Shown here piece after piece: positions 19,290 to 31,094 of a stretch of DNA of 64,000 nt; the first letter of the stretch is position 1, and every line of letters starts with the position of its first letter. The notes beneath the pieces are model-generated. The model had not been told where the DNA came from, did not search any database, and saw only the letters and a list, made by a program, of their open reading frames with translations. The stretch spans positions 33,880,502 to 33,944,501 of the forward strand of contig CM035808.1 in assembly GCA_020466095.1 (NCBI GenBank), given 5' to 3'. The translations under genes and the position numbers were made by a program. This DNA comes from Chlorops oryzae (Eukaryota > Arthropoda > Insecta > Diptera > Chloropidae).

Positions 19290-20160
19290 CCTTTTACATT
19301 GCTCTTATTGTTGTTGTTGCTATTTTTAATTACTTCAATCGCTGTTGCTGCTTTCATTTTAATTATTAAATATGTTTTCATAGTGCATTCGTCCTATTGC
19401 ATGTTCATTTTATTTTTATTATTATTTTCTCTCTTTGAAACAGCTCTTTAACAGTTTATCTTCAACTTGTATGTTGTTGCTTTCATTTTATATTACTTCA
19501 TTATCTGTTTGCTGCATTTCATTTTAATTTATTAAATAATGTTTTCATTTGCATTCTTGCGTATTTAATGTTCATTTCTACTTTTTATTCATTATTTTTC
19601 TTTTTAAAAGCTCTTCAAAAGTTTATTTCAACTTGTAATTTTTAGTTTCATTTTATATTTTCCATTTAATTTTTAAATATTTTCTCATTTTATATTCTAT
19701 TTTATTAAGTAAAATTATTTATTTTGTCTTGGTTAAAATTAATACTTATATTTTATGATTTTATTGTTATTTAATTTAATTTTTAATAAAAATTTTAAAA
19801 ACTTTAAATGTACTAGTATTCTTTTCGCTGTTTTTGAAATTAAAAATATTAATTTTTTAATTTTAGAATATTTTTTCATTTAAATTTTTTTTAATTGGCA
19901 TTAAGTAAAATTTATTTAAATTTTTTTAAATTAAAAAACAATATAAGTACTTATAATTTTTTTTTAACTGTTTTTATATTATTTATTAATTTTTTATATT
20001 TTTATTTGTTTTATTTAGTTATTCTTTTAATTTTTTTAAATTTTTTAATTTTTTAAATTTTTTTATTTAAAAAAAAAATTTTTTATTAAAAAAAATATGC
20101 TTTTTAATTTTTTAAAATTTTTATTAATTTTATTTTAAAATATATTTAATTTATGTGAGT
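19290..20160 (+). repeat. Decaying tandem repeat passing into T-rich DNA
   Basis: A unit of about 170 bases (GTTGTTGCTTTCATTTTA..., ATGTTTTCAT, TGCATGTTCATTT, CTCTTTGAAACAGCTCTT, CAACTTGTA) occurs at about 19310-19470. It repeats imperfectly at 19470-19645, and a third trace follows. After that the sequence is almost only T and A up to 20160. Each copy has lost more non-T bases. Confidence 0.5.
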
Positions 20161-20169
20161 ATATATTAT

Positions 20170-20600
20170 TACTCCGGACACACTCTGTGTCGAGGGTAAT
20201 ATATTGCGTTTGTATGGGTTGTGTTAAACACTCAGAACCATCGAGATAGACCATAAGAAATGTATATAGAAATGTATCATTGTGTCACCAGGAGATTCGA
20301 TTTAACATGTCCGTCTGTGTCGTCGTGCTGTCTGTATCTGTCTGTGTTCTGTCCCGTCTGTCTGTCTGTCACGTCATGTCTGTCTGTCTGTTGTACTACA
20401 GTTGATCTTATCAGAAAAGGAGTTGAGCTAATCTTGGACCAAAATTTGGTATGCGTTGCTACTACAGGGACATGAGTAAGAACAAGTTCGAGAATGGACC
20501 CGATCGGACCTATTTTTAAGGGTACTCCAGTACTAGAGGTCTAGTTATGAAAATCACAAAATACTGCTCTAAAACCTGAGTTTTTCAAGATATTTTGTAT
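20170..20600 (+). repeat. Dispersed repeat family P, copy 2 (indel-rich)
   Basis: Matches 3712-4000 block by block (GGTATGCG, GGGACATGAGTAAGAACAAG, GAATGGACCCGAT, CCAGTACTAG, ACTGCTCTAAAA). It carries many extra bases and a longer CTGTCTGT region (20310-20400). The family may extend to about 21150. Confidence 0.65.
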
Positions 20601-22470
20601 TTTTGTAAACTTGTGTATTGAACATGTTAAAACGTAAGTTAATATTGCATTTCGAAAAAATTTGAAAATGCTGGCTATAAGGGACTTTTTCAGTCATAAA
20701 TTGTTTCATTATCATCCAGAATATACAAATGGGATTTTCTAAGAAAGAAAAGTTAGGCATGTATGTCTTCTTGATAGCCATATAGTCTCCCCAAAAATTT
20801 TTTCAATATCGAACCATTATTAAGGCTACCTCTTAGTACTTAGGAGTCTGACACATAAAATCCCAAGACATTTTGCCTCAAAGCGGACTTTATTAAATTA
20901 TTTCAATGAATACTTAGAATTTAAGCGTATATATAGGTCGATTAGATTATCAAAATAATTTTAAAAATTGGTTCTTGGCAAATGGCGGTTTTTTTATAAA
21001 GATATTAAACAATAATCGGTCATATGAGGCACCTAATTTTGGACACTTTAAATTATCAATTTCTGATCATTATAAATTATCGGATAGCAAAGTGTCTTTC
21101 GTATTCTATTGTACAAAGGCTCCCTGACTATAACACCTCTTACTTGTTTTTTATTTGAAATTTTATTGTTTAATTTTTTATAATTTTTTTTTAAATTTTA
21201 TGTATTTTTGTTCTTTATTTTTTAAAATGATTCTAGTTGTTTTTATTTAATTGTTAATTTTTTACAATTGCTTTCTATCTTTGTATATAAAATCCTGGTT
21301 AATTTCTTATGCATTTTTTATTTTTTATTTTGTACTTTATTTTAAATATTACTCAATGTTCGAAAAATTAATAATGGCAAAATAACAATTCATGATTTTA
21401 ACGGTTTCAAAGTTTACGTCGAATTTCATCCGATCGACTTTCAAACTTAATGAAATTATCGGAACACGAATATCTACGTTCATTCCTTTTAAGACAACAT
21501 TCGAGGTTAGTACTTTTCGCTATGACTGTGGAAAAACTGGGTTGGTAAATTGCTTTTTATCTCGATACTTAATTGACTTTTCAATTCGTTTGAAGTGAAA
21601 GGTTATTGTGTGTTTTAATTTTTTATAGACAATTCTGGATGCTTTGATCTTATTGTGTTGAACTAGTTGAAAATTTTTACTTTATTTTTCAATTTTGCTA
21701 CCTTAAGACAAGTTAGGGTTTCTATCAGCAAACCTGAAAGAAACCGAAGAGAAAATAATTTTCTCATATAAAACTGCTTAAGGGCATTAAGGAGTTCGTA
21801 TTTTTAGAATTATGTCTAAATGAAAGCCTTGACGCCTACTCTAAATTGTTCTTGGAATTCAAATCGGAACATATTACGATGGAATAATTCTTCGATTTCA
21901 ATACGTTTTACATTTGAGAATCTGAACTGCACCAGTCTGACTTCCTTAATCTTAAGTGAAATTGATCCGGATGACATGCTTCAGAAGTATACTAGCAAAT
22001 TTTTTGTTAAGTACAACAGTTTTCGAGGTAATTTTGAAAACCGCTTATGGACGCTGTCATGTTGAAAGTATTATGGTCGTTGTAACATTGCAACTATCTT
22101 CGGGCATACTTAACCGATTTTAAATTCTTTGCTATGACAACTTAGGGTAATTAAATGTTCTTATCGAACATATGTTCCCCTGAGAATACCTTTTGATCAA
22201 ATAGCTAATTGAAGGTTAGAAACATTTAATGAAAATCTTGTGACTTTATCATTTTAGACATTCCTGTTATTGTTACAACAAAATTGAACTTTTGGTCTAA
22301 AATTGGTCTAAAAAAAAGGTTAAAAATATCTGACTTCATATTCGGATTCAGCGCCGAGGACATTCTTGGATATCAGGGTATTACTGGGTCACGCAAATAC
22401 ATCTAATGTTATTCGATTCCTCGTGAAGTATTCAGAATCGCAGCGCTAAGTTGATATTATCTTTAGAAAG
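20601..22470. other. No supported gene
   Basis: AT-rich. Around 21800-22070 both strands carry short open frames of protein-like composition (plus 21820-22065; minus about 22000 to 21822, beginning MSSGSISLKIKEVRL). They cannot both be real and neither has a domain or splice context. Confidence 0.3.
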
Positions 22471-22481
22471 CCAAAAGTGTA

Positions 22482-22604
22482 AAGACTGAAAAGCTGAAAA
22501 GTGTAAAAGTTTTCATACAAAATTTCATTTATTCACTTTCGAGGCTACTTAATGTACAAGTTTTCGAGGTTCTCGGGACAAATACACATTTAAGAGAAGA
22601 CCCC
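22482..22604 (+). repeat. GGG-ATTCCCT MITE family, partial copy
   Basis: Contains GTGTAAAAGTTTTCATAC, CACTTTCGAGGC, CAAGTTTTCGAGG and ends ACACATTTAAGAGAAGACCC, matching 36691-36836. Confidence 0.6.
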
Positions 22605-22876
22605 TCGGATGAATATTTAATTTTCATCGATAATTGAAAACTACGTAGGAACTTGAGCTGAGCAGTATAAGATATGGTCATATTTCGTCATTACAGTGGT
22701 CGCCACAAAATCATAATGTCCTTACGATCTAAGTACTTTAATTGTGTTTTGACGAATTTCGATAGTCCGTCTAAGTAAAATATATACCGCTTCGTTATTT
22801 CTTTTGGCAGAATTTTTGTAGTCACTTTTTGCACCGGCTTTAGACGCAATTTCCCACCTTTTAAACTCTATTAGAG

Positions 22877-23441
22877 TCCCAGCGGGAAATGTCCCGCGGA
22901 CATCCCCGATAATATCCTAGTTACTTCGGAGCCGGAATGCATGCTATTTCCGGTGACACTTTGTATGACATTTACACAGGAGCTGACAGGGACTTCAGCG
23001 GTGACATTATCACCGGAAGATTAGAAAATGTCACTGGTCATGATAGGGGATGCGATGGCGAAAAAAGCTTTTGAGAGCAGCACATTGCCCTTTTCTCCCT
23101 AAATGTCAATTTATGATAACTCTCTTCTTTGCCCTCTCTTTGAATGTTTCGAAAAATTTTTTTAAATCTATTTTTAACAATTTTTGTTCGCCTCTGCCAG
23201 GGATCGAACCCGCGATCTTCGGATTCTGAGTCGAGCACTCATCATCTACGCCACTTCATGCTAACGCTGAACTGACGCTAAAACCATATTTTCATTTTAG
23301 CAGCCAATGAGAGTCAAGCACATGAACAGCATCCCTCCACGATGACATGTCCTCCAAGGTTTCATGCATGACAATGTCACCTATATGTCATCGATGACAT
23401 CATTGGTGACTTTGTCATGCAGGAGATAATTTTCCGCTGGG
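22877..23441. mobile_element. MITE with embedded tRNA-like SINE
   Basis: The ends are inverted: CCCAGCGGGAAATGTC on the left and, reversed, CCCCAGCGGAAAATTATC on the right. Several GACAT/ATGTC-rich palindromic blocks lie inside both ends (for example GTGACATTATCACCGG and ATGTCATCGATGACAT). No transposase. A SINE-like tRNA unit lies in the centre. Confidence 0.5.
23190..23265 (-). mobile_element. tRNA-derived SINE head (SINE C)
   Basis: On the minus strand a box A-like TGGCGTAGATGATGAGTGC is followed about 30 bases later by the box B-like GGGTTCGATCCCTGG. The arms do not pair well enough for a working tRNA, so this is a SINE head or tRNA relic rather than a tRNA gene. Confidence 0.45.
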
Positions 23442-23449
23442 GAAATGTC

Positions 23450-24815
23450 AGTTAGATCTTCACGCCACACCATGATGTGTTTGAACTCTTTTGAACCCTT
23501 CACAAAAGTAATGACAACAACAAAATAATAACAATAATAACAATAATAACAACAAGTGCAACGTGAAAGATGACAGCCATTGCATTTTCTTTCGCAATAT
23601 CCGGGCAATAAGAAAAGCGTCGAGCTTCCTGTCTACAACCGCCAATCTTTACGTTAAGTCTACCGTTTTTGTTGTTGTATATATACATAATTCTGCGTAG
23701 CAACTCAGTCAGTTCAATCACTCACAATGCATATGTTATAAAATGTATATACATATATGCAGTAATCCGAGGATATGAGGATCTGGCCGTCAATGTCGCA
23801 CCATAAAAAGCTTGTTTCGAAATATGTATGTATGAGGAAAATAAAATACGAATGCGGCGCAGAATTTCTTTTTGCTTTCAGTCGTGGAATGCAATTATCC
23901 GGGGGAATACCGCACATAAGTGCATGTACCTACATGTATGTATGTAACTTGGTCTGCCGTTACTGCTTCCGCGAAAAGCTCTTTTCCATGGCGGTACCTA
24001 CATTATGGGGGGAGCATTTTCCAGGAATGCACTATCTGAACCGTCTAGACTCTCAATCCTCGGCTTTGGTCAGTCGTTTATTGTCCTTTTAAGTACATAG
24101 CCACGTTCATATGCATCGAGATACATACATAAGTGCATACAATGTGCATATATATTTGTATACCTATACTGATATGCGTAGATATATAGGAATCCAGGAA
24201 TTATTTGGAAGCCAGACATTGAATTTACCCACGATGAGGTAACGTCTTCCCAATAAACGTGACACATATTGCAAAGCACCACAAGCAACATTAAAATACA
24301 ACAAACACATCAATATCAACAGCAGCAGCAGCAGCAAATTTCGTTAGCCTCACTTAATTAACCACAACGAGGCTGAAGTTAAAGAGCGCCGAAGCGTAAC
24401 GTTGCAAGAGAAATGCATTCCGCCATCACATCACATCACATCACACCACACTACACGGCACCGCACCGCATCACACCACCCCACACCAACAACGACAACA
24501 TGACGACAACAATAGAAACAACAACAACAACAACGCCCACACATGTTACTCTCCCCTTACACCGATCGATTTTAGCACGTTGAAAATATGAGACTAGCTT
24601 CCAGCATTTCGAACGCACATTAAGTACACGCGCACTCTGCCTCTCTCTCACTCTGTCTTTCTACCCCTCCTGCGGAACTTTCGTACGCCTTCGCATAAAT
24701 TCACCATGGTCCTTAGGCAGTTTTTGTTGTTTAAGGCAGAAGGAGAAACGACTTACTTTTCCCTAAGCAATACTGGGCCTAGGAGAAATATAAAATTACG
24801 TAAACCGCGATTGAG
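23450..24815. other. No supported gene; several microsatellites
   Basis: Holds an ACAATAATAACAATAATAAC tract (23525-23552), CATA/TATG runs (about 23820-23945 and 24110-24180), CAGCAGCAGCAGCAG (about 24320-24335) and a CATCA pentamer run (24424-24480). The frame 23775-24092 runs through TATG repeats and is not convincing. Confidence 0.4.
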
Positions 24816-24819
24816 TTGC

Positions 24820-24894
24820 ACCATAGCATAACGGACCGTAATGTAACGTACCATAACATAACGTATTGTAGATCAACGTAGGATAATATAACGT
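24820..24894 (+). repeat. Five 15-bp degenerate units ending AACG
   Basis: The units are ACCATAGCATAACGG, ACCGTAATGTAACGT, ACCATAACATAACGT, ATTGTAGATCAACGT and AGGATAATATAACGT. They are contiguous, with the AACG near the 3' end conserved. Confidence 0.8.
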
Positions 24895-25440
24895 TTCAAT
24901 AGAAAAATGTTTTCTATACCTTTAATGACTCGTTTTAACGTGCCCGTAAAGAATTTATCATTGAACTTTTAAGAACTGAACTGAAACTAGATGCAATGAT
25001 GATGATTTTCATACACCATAACCTCATGAAAACAGTATTCATGGCGTGATAAAATTGATTCGAGCTATTAAAGTGTGTTCGCTTTCGCCAGCGATTTGCC
25101 ATTTTTAAAAGAATTGCGAAAGCGGGTCCAAAAAAAGTGTACATCTTAACACGTGGGCTTAGAGAATAAAGCGATCAATTCACAAACAATCTTTCCACAA
25201 ACCCCCACAGATATGGATTTTCTTGCCAACTGCAAAACAAACAATAAAAGAAAAAACAATCCAAATAAAATATCTAATTTCTATTCTATTTTAATTATCT
25301 TCCTCGATTATAAAAAGAGAAAAATTTTAAAAAAGAAAACTTCAAGAAGGACGAATTCAAAGAATAAAATTTAATTTAAATGGAAAAAATGAAAGAAAAA
25401 ACAAACTGAACCGAAAGCATAAAATTCGAGACAAAAAAAG
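24895..25440. other. No recognised feature
   Basis: Ordinary AT-rich sequence grading into an A-rich zone after 25200. Confidence 0.4.
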
Positions 25441-26060
25441 GGAATCATCATAAGAAGAAGAAAAAACTCAACGGCAGAACATTGCGACGTTGCAACATTT
25501 CAAAGCGCGAAACCGAGCACCCGAGACACAGCAACATAACAAACAAAAAAAAAAAAAAGGAATAGAAGAGAATAAAACAGCACAGTGAATTGCACACACA
25601 AGCCGAGCCGTTACACTTCAATACAAGTACACACACTCTCGTACACTCTTATGATAAGCACGCGCGACGTTGCCACATTTCGTGCAGAAGCATAACAAAT
25701 TGATGTCCGAAAAAAATGTGAAAAAAGTTAAGAGAAAGAAAAAATCAAGCAGCGACAGCGAAAGCATGAACAACAACAACAATAATAATAATAATAATAA
25801 AAGCAAGATGAACAATAAGGGCAAACGGAGACATAGAACAGAAACGGAAAAGCAACAACAATGCAATTATAATAATAATAATAATAATAGCAACAACAAT
25901 AACGGCAAGGCAATCAACGATTAACTTAAACGCTTGAGTGGGAAAGAGAAATGTTGCCGGGGCACATGTTCCCGAGGAATAATGACATGTTAAGCTGACG
26001 ATATGGGAAAAGTAGGAATGAAACGCCGAGGCAACTTGAATGACGGCAGCAATAATGACG
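25441..26060 (+). other. Transcript-like A-rich region (possible exon)
   Basis: The plus strand has the look of a fly 5'UTR or non-coding RNA: AC-rich, with CAACAAC/AATAAT runs and balanced GC between them. GCGACGTTGC-ACATTTC occurs twice (about 25484 and 25666). It hosts the small Asn/Lys-rich ORF at 25703. Confidence 0.25.
25703..25924 (+). CDS. Candidate 73-residue Lys/Asn-rich small protein
   Basis: ATG 25703 begins MSEKNVKKVKRKKKSSSDSE, a basic cluster resembling a nuclear localisation signal followed by an acidic Ser run of the CK2-site kind. Two Asn tracts separated by KSKMNNKGKRRHRTETEKQQ follow, ending GKAIND. The Asn tracts come from AAT/AAC repeats, so part of the ORF may be chance. 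No family recognised. Confidence 0.25.
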   Translation: MSEKNVKKVKRKKKSSSDSESMNNNNNNNNNNKSKMNNKGKRRHRTETEKQQQCNYNNNNNNSNNNNGKAIND

Positions 26061-26833
26061 CCGGCCAGGGGAAAAAAAACAATCGGAGAGAAAAAAAAAC
26101 TAATGAAAAAACAAAAAAAAAAAAACTCCAGAGGTCGTTCGTTAAAGAAGAGCAACAAAAACAGAAACTTTGATTTTAGTACTGCATTGTTTTATTTTAT
26201 TTTTCTTTTATTGTTTGTTTTTGTTCGGCGGACTTTGTAGGAGAGCAAGGAATTTGAAACTAAACAAAAAGGAAATAAATAAAAATACAAAATAAAAGTA
26301 ACGCAGAAAGAAGAAGCGAGAAGTCATGCGGACAAGTGCAATGAGCTGACGATGTACTTCTCAGATAATTATTTATTTAAATGGAAAATGCCACATGCAG
26401 TGCGTCTGGAAGCGCGACGTATTGAACAAGGAAGGAGACGGAGAGTAATTAATGCTTAAAAATAATTTGATCTTTCACTATTTTATGCACATATGTATGT
26501 ATGTATGGATGTTCGTTTATTTAAAAATACTTATGTATATATATGTAGATGGAGGTTATCAAGAGCTCGAAAGTGTGGAAATTCTAAATATCAATGCTAT
26601 CAATGTTTAGTGTATCACTCTGCGTCAAAATTGCAAAAAAAAAAAAAAAAAAAAAAACTATAATAATTATATTAATTTTAATACATAAAAACAAGAATAA
26701 TCACAGTAAACCCACGCTTTGGTGGACACCGAAAGCTGAAATAATTTTTATTAAATTCTAACAGAAATCGAACTCCGATGAGGGGGAAGATTTGCAACCG
26801 GTGACACCTTGCTACTTAACCTGATCAAATTGG
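26061..26833. other. No recognised feature
   Basis: A-rich at 26070-26130, TATG microsatellite at about 26494-26508 and an A20 run at 26636-26656. No supported gene. Confidence 0.4.
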
Positions 26834-26880
26834 AACAAGTAAGAAAGCTATAGTCGGTCAGGCCCGACTTCGATATAGAC
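26834..26880 (+). repeat. Second copy of the DINE-like element's 5' end
   Basis: AACAAGTAAGAAAGCT is identical to 1351-1366, and the hairpin TAGTCGGTCAGGCCCGACTT follows. The body with 127-bp repeats is absent, so this is a truncated copy or a different subfamily. Confidence 0.65.
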
Positions 26881-28860
26881 AAAATTACGAAAATTCACCC
26901 AAAAAGAAGGTCGTTTTTCGGACTGGTCCTTCTCCAATGACAGGACTATGTTAAAAAGATCAATTGAATGTATTAGAAATGGAATTATAAGGGACTAGTA
27001 CTGATAACACGAGGGACTGACTGTAGGCTACACTTTGGTCAGCCCATATTATTCCAGGGAAATTAAGATAGCAAATTTGCACACATTACAGTAAGAACTC
27101 GTATGTGAAAACGCTTTTAAGGATGCTTAGAAAGGCATCATATGAAAGTTAATTTCCTAGTCGATCTGATCTAAAAATAGAATCCAACCCAAATGACTCG
27201 GCTTAAAAGAACATTCCCAACGTAGAGGATTCACTGCAATCAAAATTTTTGCATTATAAATTAACGTCATTTGTTAAAAACAAAAATGGCAAAATTCCAA
27301 ACTTTCCGAATTCTACTTACAATATAATCCTAAAAAGTAGCTCGTCATTCGTCATTAAGACCCTGTGTCTGTCTTTCAAAAACCCCGCCATTTTTTTCAA
27401 GTCCTCAACTTTTTTTTTTTTTTTTGTAAAATTCTAAAAATATTTTTTTAATTAGAAAATCCCATTTTTTGATTCTTTTTAATTAATTTTTCGCACACTG
27501 TTTTGAAGTCGTTTAGAGAATTTTACAGAAATTTCGATTTCTACGTCTTTTCCCGTCTACAGGTTTTTTTTTTATATTTCAGGCCGATTAATTCTTGCTT
27601 TTATTGTTGTTACTGTGTTCTGTGTTTTACTCTTGCTGGTATTCAATGTTATTTGTTTTATTGCTCCGTTTCCTCCCCCTTTTTCACCTTCGTCTCTTTT
27701 ATTTATTAAAAATATTGATTTTTCTGTTCGTTGCCACCGAACGCCGCAGCAGCTGGCGGCTGCGCTGCTCTTGCTTTTCGCCTTTTAGGTCTTATTTTAA
27801 TCATTTATCATATTGTTGTTGTTGTTTTTTTTTGTTGTGTTTCTTTTTTCGCCTTATTAACAATGTTTCTATAAATAAAAGTGTTTTTTTTTGTTTTTTT
27901 TTTGTTTCTCTGTTAGCCCGTGTATTAAAACGTGTTTTTTGTTCACTCACATTCTCCAATGTGTCTGATCACACACACAAACACACACGCAAACCCCACA
28001 CACATATGCACACGGATACAAAGGCAAAAACTGGCGCACTGTTTACGAAGCCCCGATGATTGCGTGACATACAAAGAAACTGACCAGATTTGATTTTTTT
28101 TATTGGCTGTCAAAAAAGTTTTTTTTTTTTTTTAAATATATAGATATATTTTTTTAACTGAATAAAAGTAAAAAAAAAAAATATTTAAAGTTTTTGTTTG
28201 TTTGTTTTTGTATTCTTTTTTTCACATTTCCGAGGGGTTGACAACAATGTGAAAACATAATTTTTAATTGGCTGCAAGAATTGGGCCATTCATTTTACTT
28301 TCAAAGTACATACCTATGTACGTAGATTTTTTTCCAACATGAGTTCTTAATTGGAATGCCCTAGCACTGCACTAGCTCCGCTCGTATAGAAAAAACACTG
28401 CCCAATATTTCGAATCAATCTAGTCACTTTGTCTTTTTGAAACACGAATTTATTTTTGGTCCGTTGGAGAATATAAAACCATTATATTTCACATATCATA
28501 TATCAAAACTTAGAACAATCGAAGAATTCACACCTATCGAGTCCTTATCACAAATGTCGATGCCAGGGATTTTCCCTATTATTGGATAATGTTTCTTTAC
28601 GTTGATACCAGACCGGTGGGCCTAACTTGATTAAACTGGGTGATTACTAAGTAGAGACGAATGGGGGCACAAATTCCTGTTCGGCGTATCCTTTACCAAA
28701 ATCCTTGGTCAAGAACCGGGGCCGTCCTGAACTTTATGTTAAAAGTTCCATTTAATAGAAAATTCAAAGGATCAAAAGGAATTTTTTTATCACTGGCCCA
28801 TAGGAAATGAAGGGCCTACCAGTAAATCTTTCTATCTCCAGGAGGGTATTGAAAAAAAAA
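26881..28860. other. No confident gene; possible minus-strand 5'UTR at 27490-28060
   Basis: From 28060 down to about 27490 the minus strand is A-rich with CAACAACAACAAT runs, has a GTGAGT donor-like site at 27945-27950, and lacks the T runs of its surroundings. That is how fly untranslated exons often look. Phe/Leu/Cys-rich plus-strand frames here are antisense artefacts. 28100-28200 is T/A homopolymer-rich. Nothing else is recognised to 28860. Confidence 0.25.
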
Positions 28861-28914
28861 ATTAATTTTTAGAACAAATTTTCACATTTTGGCACCCGAA
28901 ATTTAACAAATCCA

Positions 28915-29077
28915 TGTCGAAACTCTCTTTAACGAATTTCTCTCTATAGCGAATCTTCTCAAAGTTTTTTCGCTCCATTTTTAGTGTTTTTTTTTTCTCT
29001 CCTTTTACTGAATTCTCTCTATAACGATTTATTCTTTCCTGTCCCTTGAATTCATTATAGAGAGATTCCACTGTATA
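28915..29077. mobile_element. TA-type MITE, TCGAAACTCTC family
   Basis: Left end TGTCGAAACTCTCTTTAACG, right end TTCATTATAGAGAGATTCCA followed by CTGTAT. These are inverted copies of one terminus. Related ends occur at 41440-41470, 42645-42705 and 52378-52400. Confidence 0.55.
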
Positions 29078-29269
29078 AGGACCCACATACAATCTTCCAA
29101 TGCAAGTTCCCATGTCGCACTGTGACGAGGTCACCCTTGAATAAGATCCTCCTTTAGAAGAACATAAAATATTTTACTAAGAACTAAATGAATTGCTCCA
29201 AAGACACCTCCAATACACAGATATCTTGCTTAGCTTTCCGTGACTGGAAGCATTTTCCCGGTCTTAAGG

Positions 29270-29430
29270 AGAAACTTGGGGCGAAATAAGATTTTAAAGG
29301 AATTTTTAATGGGACCAAATCCTTGTTTCTAAAAGACATCCAATTCAAATTTTAGGGAATTTCGGCATTCTTTTAAGACATTCAAAGGTTATATATTCTT
29401 AAGGGTTTTGGAAAACTGCATTGTAGGGTT
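29270..29430 (+). repeat. Dispersed repeat family S copy
   Basis: Contains TGGGACCAAATCCTTGTTTC, TTTTAGGGAATTTCGGC and TTTTAAGACATTCAAAGG, in the family order. Confidence 0.55.
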
Positions 29431-29600
29431 TTATCCTTGTATCCGCAACTTTATATGATGATTTTCATACATGTGACATTCATCTTCCCATAATTTTTAT
29501 TATTCCGGCTGTCAGGAGTTCGTTTTGCAATTACCGATTACTTTGTAACGAGTTAACAATATCGAAAATCTTATAGAAAACTTTTGGTAAGGGCCAACAC

Positions 29601-29743
29601 ATTATGGGTCCTCAAGCAACACATTTACACCGTGTAAGCTGAGTGAAGTAAGTAAAACTGTCAAAATTGCATACAAAATTTGACAGTTTTACGAACTTCA
29701 CTCAGCTTACACGGTGTAAATGCGTTGCATGAGGACCCTTAAT
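29601..29743. mobile_element. Near-perfect palindromic (foldback) MITE, 143 bp
   Basis: GGGTCCTCAAGCAACACATT at 29606 pairs with the reverse of the sequence ending at 29738. The arms include TTTACACCGTGTAAGCTGAG and AAAACTGTCAAA around a loop of about 13 bases. The arms are almost identical, which suggests recent origin or frequent gene conversion. A strong cruciform or hairpin RNA is expected. Confidence 0.8.
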
Positions 29744-30018
29744 ATCAAAAAAGTTTGAAAAAATTTAAAATTCTTTTTTAACCTTAAGTTTTCACCATTC
29801 AAATTAAGGCAAAAAATTGTAAAATATTTTAAAGCACCTCGACCACTGCATTGAAAAACGATAACAAATTTGAGTTACATATTCGAAAGACAGCTGTTAA
29901 GAAGAATTTCAAAGAATACCTTCCATAGAAGCATTGACTTTGTGAAAAGAGCAGAAAACAATTGGGGTATTCACAAAGGCGTGTTAAAAACGTTGGAAGG
30001 TCAGAAAATTGCGACTAC
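29744..30018. other. No recognised feature
   Basis: AT-rich sequence between the palindromic MITE and the TTAA-flanked element. Confidence 0.4.
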
Positions 30019-30022
30019 TTAA

Positions 30023-30752
30023 GGTGGTCTTCTCATTGAGCAACTTTTTTTTCGACTTTTTTTTGCATTTATTTATAGCTTGGGTAGTTGTGAATATGCC
30101 CCTAAAAGGATTTTTTGAAATTCGAAATAGTTTAGAGGATATAGCCTTCTTTGTCGACCAAGATCTGCGCTAAAACGAGTAATTTTTGCGTTGCTTCAAA
30201 CTTTAAACGCGTTTATCTCGAAACCACGTTTTTCGAACTGACGGCCATGATATCTCCAGTTCAACTGAACCGATTTTAATGAAACAAAGTGAAATCGACG
30301 CAGAATTGTCACCATTCTCGGGTGAACCTCGACCATAATTTAAAAAAATTTTTTACTATTTTTTTTTTTACACTAAACTACAAAAAAAAGCCCGAAATTG
30401 AAATTTTTTTTTGAATGGCCGCCATTTTATCAAAAAAAATCACAAAATTAAGCTTGAGGTTCACCCGAGAATTACATCTATACTGATTATAACCCCGTTT
30501 TTTTTTTCCATTTCGGACGCTCCGGAGACCCGGAATCGTGGCCGCCGTGACGGCACCTTTTTTTTCACCACCAACTTTGAAGTCTCATTACATTTTGAAC
30601 AGCCCACGTATCGAGGCAAAAAAAATTTTTTTTTTTACTTTCAACCTTTTGTAATACAATAAATAAAAAAGTTTTCAATTATTCTTTGCGTTTTCAAATA
30701 AGAATTTTTTTAAAAAGGGTCCAAAAAACGGGTTTTCAATGAGAAGACCCCC
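30023..30752. mobile_element. TTAA-flanked piggyBac-type non-autonomous element, 730 bp
   Basis: TTAA lies on both sides (30019-30022 and 30753-30756). The termini are GGTGGTCTTCTCATTGA and, reversed, GGGGGTCTTCTCATTGA, with one mismatch in 17. Strict TTAA targeting and G/C-starting short termini point to the piggyBac superfamily. The interior has no transposase. The plus frame at 30411-30662 lies inside and is not a host gene. A terminal fragment lies at 17753. Confidence 0.75.
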
Positions 30753-31004
30753 TTAAAAACATTTTAAACTTTTTTGTATCTTGCACAACTTTTTAAGTAG
30801 TTATAATTTTCCGAATTCCCGCCTTTCCTATTTTGCCACGCTCAAATTATTTTCTGACACGCTCGAGTAACTGCAAAAATCCCCTTTTGGGCTCCCCTAC
30901 TATTGTGAATACCCCTAATAATTGGAAAGACAATTTACAGACTCTATTTTTGAACATAACAATAACAATGTGATCAGCTGTAAAATGTACTCACAGCACA
31001 GATT

Positions 31005-31092
31005 TAAATGGGATTATTCCCTTGAATTTCTCAAAACAAGGCCAAAATTCCCTAAAGTTAATTTTTCAATTCTTCTAAAGACAAAAACTTGA
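31005..31092 (-). repeat. Dispersed repeat family S fragment
   Basis: On the minus strand it reads AAGTTTTTGTCTTTAGAAG, GGGAATTTTGGCCTTGTTTT, GAGAAATTCAAGGGAATAAT, as in the other copies. Confidence 0.5.
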
Positions 31093-31094
31093 TA

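Noticed and set aside
23190..23265. Functional tRNA gene
   Set aside because: Box A and box B are present but the stems pair poorly, and it sits inside a repeat-rich unit.
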